DNA of 64,000 nucleotides from NCBI RefSeq assembly GCF_030580855.1, contig NZ_JAUQOP010000007.1, forward strand, positions 62,001 to 126,000. Reading direction: 5' to 3'. Positions 60,277 to 64,000 of this stretch are shown one piece after another. A program made the position numbers and the translations under genes. Every line of letters begins with the position of its first letter. The stretch's first letter is position 1. The notes beneath the pieces were generated by a model that was not told the DNA's origin, did not search any database, and saw nothing but the letters and a program-made list of their open reading frames with translations. The stretch comes from Pseudomonas citrullilanati. Lineage in GTDB: Bacteria > Pseudomonadota > Gammaproteobacteria > Pseudomonadales > Pseudomonadaceae.

Positions 60277-61136
60277 TCGCGCTGGATTGCGACGACGACT
60301 TCTCGACCTGGCGCGACCAGGCCCGGACGCTGCTCGGCCACGGCATCGACCCCAGTGACGTGACCTGGGCCCAGGGGCCCATCACTGACCTGCTGGCCTT
60401 GCCGACGCCACTGCCGCCAGGCCCGGGGCCGTTTCGCACGCGGGTGCCCGCGGCCTTGTTGACGCAACTCGAACAGGCCGGCCGGTACCTTGGCGAGCAA
60501 CGCTGGAACCTGCTGTATGAAGTGCTCTGGCGCGTCGCCCATGGCGACCGCACCGCCATGCTCGCCGGCGATCGCCTGGGCAGTGAACTGCAACGTCGAA
60601 TCAAGCAGGTCAGCCGCGAAGCCCACCATTTGCACGCCTTCGTGCGCTTCGTTCCCCTGCCGCCGGCATTGGCTGAACGACTGCAACTGGATCTGGTGTC
60701 TTTCCATGAGCCCGCTCATGACATCCTCGAAAGCGCCAGCGGTCATTTTGCCGAACGCCTGGGCCGTCAACGCTGGCTGATCGCAACACCCCGCGATGGC
60801 ATCCGCTTCGACGGCCAGTCATTGGACTACAGGCGCCAGTGCCCCGAGCAGTGGCGGCAATGGGCGCGCCACGCCGACGATCCCGGCGCCGAGTTGTGGC
60901 GCACCTACTACCGACACATCTTCAACCCGGCGCGGCTCAACCCCCAGGCGCTGCGGCAGCACATGCCCGGGCGCTTCTGGCAGCACTTGCCGGAGGGCGG
61001 GTTGATTCCGCACCTGGTCGGTCAGGCACGCCAGGGCAAGCAACGGGATGGGCAGGCCCTGGAGGTGAGGGAGCAAGTTGGCAAGCGGATTACCCTCGGC
61101 GCAAGGGCCGAGAGGCCTGGGTTGGACCCAGCGTGA
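60273..61136 (+). CDS. DUF4130-type DNA metabolism protein (TIGR03915-type), no UdgX domain
   Basis: 287 residues. The N-terminal DFSTWRDQARTLLGHGIDP and the segments AHHLHAFVRFVPL, FHEPAHDILESASGHFAERL and LWRTYYRHIFNPARLNPQAL match the DUF4130 proteins paired with the radical SAM family above. In many bacteria this part is fused to a UdgX uracil-DNA glycosylase domain. Here the frame ends at 61136 soon after MPGRFWQHLPEGGLIPHLV, with an unrelated last 40 residues, and no glycosylase motif is seen downstream. It overlaps the radical-SAM gene by 4 bp and is probably co-regulated by LexA. Function unknown. Confidence 0.82.
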   Translation: MIALDCDDDFSTWRDQARTLLGHGIDPSDVTWAQGPITDLLALPTPLPPGPGPFRTRVPAALLTQLEQAGRYLGEQRWNLLYEVLWRVAHGDRTAMLAGDRLGSELQRRIKQVSREAHHLHAFVRFVPLPPALAERLQLDLVSFHEPAHDILESASGHFAERLGRQRWLIATPRDGIRFDGQSLDYRRQCPEQWRQWARHADDPGAELWRTYYRHIFNPARLNPQALRQHMPGRFWQHLPEGGLIPHLVGQARQGKQRDGQALEVREQVGKRITLGARAERPGLDPA

Positions 61137-61341
61137 ACAGCCTTTGATCGCCAATGACTGACCTGTCGTACCTGACTGGCGGACAGGATGCCGCTCCTGA
61201 TGAGTTTCTCCAGGGCGGCAGACGTTGTCAGCAAGCCGCCAGTCCGTCTCGACAGCGTCGAAGACGACCGTTGAGCGCCTGCGGTTGGTGGCATATTGAT
61301 ATGCTGATAGACTTCGAACTCGTGATCTTCGAGTTTGCGTT

Positions 61342-61629
61342 GTGACCACCGAGCGTATTTCCCAGTTGGAACAAGCCCTTATGGCCGTGATCGCTGCCGC
61401 GGGGAAAATGGGTATCAGCAGCGACGAATTGTGCGCACAGGCGGTAGGCGGGCTGCTGTCCGAGCGCTACTGGACCTGGGCGAATGCCCATCATGCCCAG
61501 GGCGCGGCGGACGAGATCGACAACGCCTTGAACCAGCTCATGGGCAGGCCCAGGACCGGCGCGACGCCGCTGTCGATCGACATCCTGCCCGATGGGCTCG
61601 TCGCCGCGGTCAATCCCTCCGCCGGCTGA
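61342..61629 (+). CDS. Conserved small protein of unknown function
   Basis: 95 residues from a GTG start at 61342 (MTTERISQLEQALMAVIAAA). One helix-turn region in the first half (GISSDELCAQAVGGLLSERY) and a Pro/Gly-rich end (GRPRTGATPLSIDILPDGLV). No signal peptide. I recognise no family. A perfect 14-bp palindrome (GCATATTGATATGC at 61291-61304) about 40 bp upstream could be an operator. It is convergent with the next gene, and a perfect 18-bp hairpin lies between them. Confidence 0.65.
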   Translation: MTTERISQLEQALMAVIAAAGKMGISSDELCAQAVGGLLSERYWTWANAHHAQGAADEIDNALNQLMGRPRTGATPLSIDILPDGLVAAVNPSAG

Positions 61630-61640
61630 CCGGTTCCGTT

Positions 61641-61680
61641 AACGCAAATGGGCGACCTGTGAAGGTCGCCCATTTGCGTT
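61641..61680. terminator. Perfect 18-bp inverted repeat between convergent genes
   Basis: AACGCAAATGGGCGACCT (61641-61658) pairs perfectly with AGGTCGCCCATTTGCGTT (61663-61680) around GTGA. The T-run is weak; the size and perfection suggest a strong bidirectional stop. Two bases of the stop codon of the leftward gene (61679-61681) lie within it. Confidence 0.75.
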
Positions 61681-62167
61681 AGAGCCCCAGGCCTTTTTCC
61701 ACTACCGAGAGCAACGCTTCTTCGTCCACGGCAATGGGGTCCAGGCGCGATTGCAGCCCTTGAGGCACGGTGTTGATGTGCCAAATCGATTCACCGTGCT
61801 CGCCCAGGGTGCGCAGCAGGTAGCTTTCCTGGCCGTGCAGGTGGATGTCGACGCGTCCGGCTCCGCCTGGGGTAAAGCGGGCGACGGGGTCGAAAGTCAG
61901 GCGCCGGCCATTGCCTTCGATGACCAGTTGATCGATCGCATAGCTGTACGTCGACCCGCTGAAATGACTTTCGAATACATGGGTGGGGTTACGCCGAATG
62001 TCCAGCCCGGCCTCGCAGACCGGGGCCAGCCAGGTTTCGATCTGGCGGTACAGCTCGTTGACCTGGGCAGGCCAATGTTCGATGGCCAGGTCGGCGCAGT
62101 GGTCGTTGTCGGCCTGTGTCCGCTGGGCCTGCCTCAGTTTGGCGGCCAACTCGTCTGCCTTGCTCAT
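61679..62167 (-). CDS. Conserved protein of unknown function
   Basis: 162 residues starting MSKADELAAKLRQAQRTQAD. The first 60 residues are helical and charged, the rest is beta-rich (THVFESHFSGSTYSYAIDQL, RVDIHLHGQESYLLRTLGEH). No export signal, no catalytic motif recognised. The start at 62167 has AGGGAC upstream. It is probably a single-gene unit. The function is unknown. Confidence 0.7.
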   Translation of the reverse strand: MSKADELAAKLRQAQRTQADNDHCADLAIEHWPAQVNELYRQIETWLAPVCEAGLDIRRNPTHVFESHFSGSTYSYAIDQLVIEGNGRRLTFDPVARFTPGGAGRVDIHLHGQESYLLRTLGEHGESIWHINTVPQGLQSRLDPIAVDEEALLSVVEKGLGL

Positions 62168-62315
62168 GTCGATAGTCCCTGTCGTGATGATGGGTTGAGC
62201 TTAGCTGAAGGGGCATGGCGTTTGCCTTGCGCTGTGTCATGAGGCCTTGATACAAGCGCTGCCGCGGTGGCGCCTGGTCTTGGCATCTGCCGTTTGATGG
62301 ATTTCGCCCACGCAC

Positions 62316-63671
62316 CTAACGCAACAAATGCACCACCAACCCCGTCAGCCCGCACGCCAGCAATACCTGGATCACCCCGCGCTTGTAGCGGAACAGCGCC
62401 ACGGCCGCGGCGCTGGCGAGGATTGCCGACGGCCAGTCCAGTGTTCCGGAGAAGCCGTGGGGCCACAGCGCGTGGTAGCCGAAGAAGCAGGCGAGGTTGA
62501 GGATCACGCCGACCACGGCGGCGGTGATTGCGGTGAGCGGTGCGGTGAAGGTCAGCGCGTTGTGGGTGGATTCCACCAGGGGGCCGCCCGCCAGGATGAA
62601 CAGGAACGAGGGCAGGAAGGTAAACCAGGTCACCAGCGCGGCGGCCACCGCACCGGCGAGGAAGGCTTGGTCAGGGCCGAACACTTGCATCACGTAGCCG
62701 CCGACGAAGCCGACGAACGCCACCACCATGATCAACGGGCCGGGGGTGGTTTCGCCCAGGGCCAGGCCGTCGATCATCTGGGTCGGCGTCAGCCAGCCGA
62801 AGTGGCCGACGGCGCCCTGATACACGTAGGGCAAGACCGCATAGGCGCCGCCGAAGGTCAGCAACGCGGCCTTGGTGAAGAACCAGGCCATTTGCGTCAA
62901 GGTGCCGTCCCAACCGTATAGCGCGGTGAGCAGGCCCATCGGCAAGCTCCACAGCAACGCGCCGATGAGCGCCAGCCGAGCGAGCTTCAAGCCGCTGAAC
63001 CGGGCGTGTTCCGGGGTCGGGGTGTCGTCGTCGATCAGCGCCGGGCCGAAGGATTCGTGCCGGGCCTCCTGGCCGCCCAGGCTGAATTTCCCAGGCACCC
63101 AGCGACCGCCCAGGTAGCCGATGGCGGCGGCGCCCAGCACGATCAACGGGAACGGCACGTCGAAGGCGAAGATGGCGGCGAACGAGGCGGCGGCGATTGC
63201 CCACAGCCAACTGTTCTTCAATGCGCGGGCGCCAATCCGGTGGGCGGCGTGCACCACGATGGCCGTCACGGCCGGCTTGATTCCATAGAAGATGCCCGCC
63301 ACCACCGGCACTTCGCCCAAGGCGATGTACAACCACGACAAGGTGATGAGGATAAACAGCGAGGGCAGCACGAACAGCACCCCGGCGATGACGCCACCCC
63401 AGCTGCGATGCATCAGCCAGCCCAGGTAGGTCGCCAGTTGCTGGGCTTCCGGCCCGGGCAACACCATGCAGTAGTTGAGCGCGTGCAGGAAACGGCGCTC
63501 GGAGATCCAGCGCCGGCGCTCCACCAGTTCCTGGTGCATGATCGAGATTTGTCCGGCGGGGCCGCCGAAGCTGATGAAACCCAGCTTGAGCCAGAACCAG
63601 AAAGCCTCACGCAGGCCGACGGTGCGAGGGCGGGACAAAGGAGCATCGGCGATCGGGGGCGGTGTATTCAT
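62316..63671 (-). CDS. chrA: Chromate transporter ChrA
   Basis: 451 residues, the long two-domain type. Each half has the CHR signature: FISFGGPAGQISIMHQELVE and NYCMVLPGPEAQQLATYLGW in the first, LLTFGGAYAVLPYVYQGAVG and LALGETTPGPLIMVVAFVGF in the second. About ten to twelve membrane helices. It exports chromate by antiport; some members have other roles. The ATG at 63671 (MNTPPPIADAPLSR) is chosen by homology; the frame runs on to 63815 without support. No chrB-like regulator is beside it. Confidence 0.93.
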   Translation of the reverse strand: MNTPPPIADAPLSRPRTVGLREAFWFWLKLGFISFGGPAGQISIMHQELVERRRWISERRFLHALNYCMVLPGPEAQQLATYLGWLMHRSWGGVIAGVLFVLPSLFILITLSWLYIALGEVPVVAGIFYGIKPAVTAIVVHAAHRIGARALKNSWLWAIAAASFAAIFAFDVPFPLIVLGAAAIGYLGGRWVPGKFSLGGQEARHESFGPALIDDDTPTPEHARFSGLKLARLALIGALLWSLPMGLLTALYGWDGTLTQMAWFFTKAALLTFGGAYAVLPYVYQGAVGHFGWLTPTQMIDGLALGETTPGPLIMVVAFVGFVGGYVMQVFGPDQAFLAGAVAAALVTWFTFLPSFLFILAGGPLVESTHNALTFTAPLTAITAAVVGVILNLACFFGYHALWPHGFSGTLDWPSAILASAAAVALFRYKRGVIQVLLACGLTGLVVHLLR

Positions 63672-63927
63672 GGTCGGCGAGGGCACTGGGCTGTCGAAGG
63701 CGATTGGCGCCACTAGTAGCCGGGCAGATGCCTGGCAGTCAAGCGAGATCAACGGCGTTTCCCGCGGACGGCTTGAGTAGAGGCCAACGAGCGAATTTTG
63801 GATCCATCCGGCCACCTATCGGCTGGCCAATAAAGGCAAATTGCCGCCCCTCAAGCGGTAGGATAAGCTCACGGATATTGGGGGCTTTGAGCGAACTGCT
63901 CGGGGTTTGCCCCCCTCAGGAATTCGC
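63672..63927. other. Gene-free stretch upstream of chrA
   Basis: About 255 bp. It contains no REP element and no convincing gene. The G-rich tract GATATTGGGGGC (63875-63886) and the T-poor end suggest only a promoter region for chrA and for the possible gene at 63928. Confidence 0.35.
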
Positions 63928-64000
63928 TTGCCAGTCCCCATTATCGACCCGTTCCATCCCCCCGGCGGTGCCCTCAAACGCCTACCCCTGCTCAAGGCCG
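63928..64000 (+). CDS. Possible start of a gene cut by the window end
   Basis: From a TTG at 63928 an open frame runs to the window edge (LPVPIIDPFHPPGGALKRLP...). AGGA lies 6-9 bases upstream. The peptide looks protein-like but is only 24 residues, and I cannot name it. Other frames are also open here. Confidence 0.3.
   Translation, partial: MPVPIIDPFHPPGGALKRLPLLKA

Noticed and set aside
61291..61304. Palindrome GCATATTGATATGC as a proven operator
   Set aside because: It is perfect but short, and no regulator gene is near; kept only as a remark in the entry at 61342.

Overview
The window is chromosomal DNA of a fluorescent Pseudomonas, most likely of the P. fluorescens complex. Three things suggest this: GC-rich coding with G/C-ending codons; gene order (slt-uup-usp-fadBA-topA-sulA/lexA-psrA-nagZ-mfd-gap-apbE-sthA-lolCDE, then copRS-queF-mlaA-rssB-tal-dusA) that matches, from memory, blocks of the P. 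aeruginosa backbone; and many intergenic REP doublets built on the core GTGGGAGC(A/G)AGC(T/C)TGCTCGCGAT. No rRNA, tRNA or CRISPR array was seen.

Layout. 1-5.1 kb: acnA (5' part), rlmM, tusA, a MATE exporter, pdxB and a small conserved gene. 5.3-12.6 kb: an MsbA-type ABC exporter, lytic transglycosylase slt, ABC-F gene uup, a universal stress protein and a small membrane protein. 12.6-23.8 kb: fatty-acid oxidation genes fadBA, topA, the SOS pair lexA-sulA, the fatty-acid-responsive repressor psrA, and nagZ. 23.8-33.9 kb: two closely related SWIM/SNF2 helicases facing each other; the leftward copy closes an mfd-csiV-helicase operon. 34-44.6 kb: gap, a citrate-type MFS transporter, an apbE without nqr genes, sthA, a glycerophosphodiesterase/PilZ pair and lolCDE. 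44.8-53.5 kb: copRS with a divergent cupredoxin gene and a cop box between them, queF, a degenerate HAD protein, mlaA, rssB-rssC and tal.

53.6-58.9 kb is accessory DNA. It starts at dusA, a known integration hotspot, with a truncated integrase beginning 90 bp from the dusA start. It then carries an acyltransferase fragment, a TacAT-type toxin-antitoxin pair, an orphan SUKH-type protein, a small cytochrome c, a PPP-type phosphatase and a Fic/YhfG-type toxin-antitoxin pair. 59.0-61.1 kb holds the most interesting unit: a radical-SAM gene overlapping a DUF4130-type gene, with a good LexA box 16 bp before the first start codon. The window ends with two small uncharacterised genes, chrA and possibly the start of another gene.

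Regulatory logic visible in the DNA. LexA controls itself with sulA through two boxes, and probably the radical-SAM pair through a third. PsrA has a 27-bp double operator at its own promoter, and a degenerate copy with the same geometry lies before fadBA. CopR probably acts on both sides of its divergent promoter. PsrA and RssB both belong to families that affect RpoS, but no direct link can be shown here.
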